64,000 bases of DNA from Mytilisepta virgata (lineage: Eukaryota; Mollusca; Bivalvia; Mytilida; Mytilidae). Below are positions 62,786 to 64,000 of this stretch, piece by piece. The notes under the pieces are model-generated. The model saw only the letters and a program-made list of their open reading frames with translations, searched no databases and was not told where the DNA came from. The stretch spans positions 1-64,000 of the forward strand of contig JAPWFG010000063.1 in assembly GCA_028015205.1 (NCBI GenBank), given 5' to 3'. How positions within the stretch are numbered: position 1 is the first letter of the stretch; every line of letters begins with the position of its first letter. The position numbers and the translations under genes are program-made.

Positions 62786-64000
62786 ATTGAAAACGTCATG
62801 TTTAAATTGACTTTAACCCTATTGCTAACTCTAACCTTAACCTTAACTCGAACTTTAACCCTAACGAACTGCAAAATCTTTAACCTTAAATAACCTTCAG
62901 TATTCTCCTAGGCTGAAACTTTCAGAATACAGCCAAATGTTCTCGTAATAATACCTAAGGTTAATCGAAAACGTCCCTAAACCTAACCCTAAACCTAACC
63001 CTAACCCTAATCTTAACTCTAACCTTAAGCTCAACCCACTGCAAAATCTTTAACCTTAAATAACCTTCAGTATTCTTTTAGGCTAAACCTTTCAGAATAC
63101 AGTCAAATAATCTCGTCAGAATACCTAAGGTTAATCGAAAACGTCATGTTTAAATTGACTTTAACCCTAACCCTAACCCTAACCCTAACCTTAACTCTAA
63201 TTTTAACCCTAACTCACTGCAAAAACTTTAACCTTAAATAACCTTCAGTATTCTCCTAGGCTAAACCTTTCAGAATACAGCTAAATGTTCTCGTAATAAT
63301 ACCTAAGGTTAATCGAAAACGTCATGTTTAAATTGACTTTAACCTTAACCCTAACCCTAACCTTAACTCTAACCTTAACCCTATCCCACTGCAAAATCTT
63401 TAACGTTAAATAAACTTCAGTATTCTCCTAGGCTAAACCTTTCAGAATACAACCAAATGTTCTCGTAATAATACCTAAGGTTAATCGAAAACGTCATGTT
63501 CAAATTGACTTTAACCCTAACCCTAACCCTAACCTTAACTCTAAACTTAACCCTAACCCACTGCAAAATCTTTAACCTTAAATAACCTTCAGTATTCTCC
63601 TAGGCTGAACCTTTCAGAATACAGCCAAATGTTCTCGTAATAATACCTAAGGTTAATCAAAAACGACAGGTTTAAATAGACTTTAACCCTAAACCTAACC
63701 CTAACCCTAACCTTAACTCTAACCTTAACCCCAACCCACTGCAAAATCTTTAACCTTAAATAACCTTCAGTATTCCCCTAGGCTAAATCTTTCAGAATAC
63801 AGCTAAATGTTCTCGTAATAATACCTAAAGTTAATCTAAAACGTCATGTTTGAATTGACTTTAACCCAAACCCTAACCTTAACTCTAACCTTAAACCTAA
63901 CCAACTGCAAAATCTTTACTCTTAAATAACCTTCAGTATTCTCGTAGGCTAAACCTTTCAGAATACAGCTAAATGTTCTCGTAATAATACCTAAGGTTAA
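62786..64000 (+). repeat. Right-edge monomers with a 698-bp-offset duplication
   Basis: Mixed monomers. At 62,975 a core ending ACGT joins directly to CCCTAAACCTAACCC, and from there to about 63,330 the sequence repeats 62,277-62,630 (offset 698 bp, four monomers). Downstream monomers match classes near 61,390-61,730 and 47,630. The array is still running at the window edge. Confidence 0.75.

Larger units (their letters stand above)
24846..64000 (+). repeat. Telomere-associated satellite array, right part
   Basis: The same satellite continues in the same orientation and phase directly after the transposon, showing that both parts were one array before the insertion. Monomer classes here differ from those in the first 16 kb: types carrying CTAGGCTAGACC, CAAACGTTCTCG, TAATCTAAAACG, CCTAACGTTAATCG or CATGACTGTTTAAATTG dominate. 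They recur in a fixed order as higher-order repeats. The array runs off the right edge of the window at 64,000. No coding region, RNA gene or second transposon was found. Confidence 0.95.

Noticed and set aside
1..64000. CRISPR array
   Set aside because: Repeats are long, contiguous and similar throughout; there are no unique spacers of constant length and no cas genes.

Overview
This window is one continuous tandem-repeat (satellite) array and contains no gene I can support. From base 1 to base 64,000 it consists of head-to-tail copies of a roughly 165-180 bp monomer, about 360 by length, all in one orientation. Each monomer joins a tract of perfect and degenerate CCCTAA telomere hexamers to a unique core of about 110 bp. 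The core carries CCTAGG, CCTAAGG and two nested inverted repeats. The only interruption is a 566-bp DNA transposon (24,278-24,843) with terminal inverted repeats and a TA target-site duplication. TTAGGG-type telomere repeats, the monomer size and a pogo/Tigger-like element suggest the subtelomere, or an interstitial telomere-derived block, of a metazoan chromosome. I cannot name the species. The C-rich strand reads 5'->3' on +, so if this is a chromosome end the telomere most simply lies to the left.

Layout: (i) 1-4,376, mixed monomers with a five-monomer cassette seen three times. (ii) 4,377-12,064, two nearly identical 3,844-bp copies, each with a nested 528-bp (3-monomer) doublet and a run of 872-bp (5-monomer) units. 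(iii) 12,065-13,750, monomers without clear higher order. (iv) 13,751-16,550, two 1,400-bp copies. (v) 16,551-31,157, three copies of a multi-monomer block; the last two belong to a longer segment duplicated about 6.7-7.3 kb apart. The transposon lies near the end of the earlier copy of that segment. (vi) 29,040-35,605, further duplications at offsets of 4,742 and 1,243 bp. (vii) 35,606-62,785, four successive superunits (two of about 8.1 kb, two shortened), each containing one or more copies of a 1,948-bp, 11-monomer cassette. (viii) 62,786-64,000, mixed monomers with a 698-bp offset duplication.

There is no evident coding system. The short minus-strand open frames are read-throughs of the repeat (Val-Arg/Val-Lys runs from TTAGGG-like DNA). 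The interest lies in the hierarchical structure, a foldback core present in most monomers, deletions focused on that foldback, and a clean transposon insertion with many empty paralogous sites in the same array. Block boundaries come from reading diagnostic variants by eye and are good to roughly +/-60-150 bp unless stated. Very similar arrays are also prone to assembly error.
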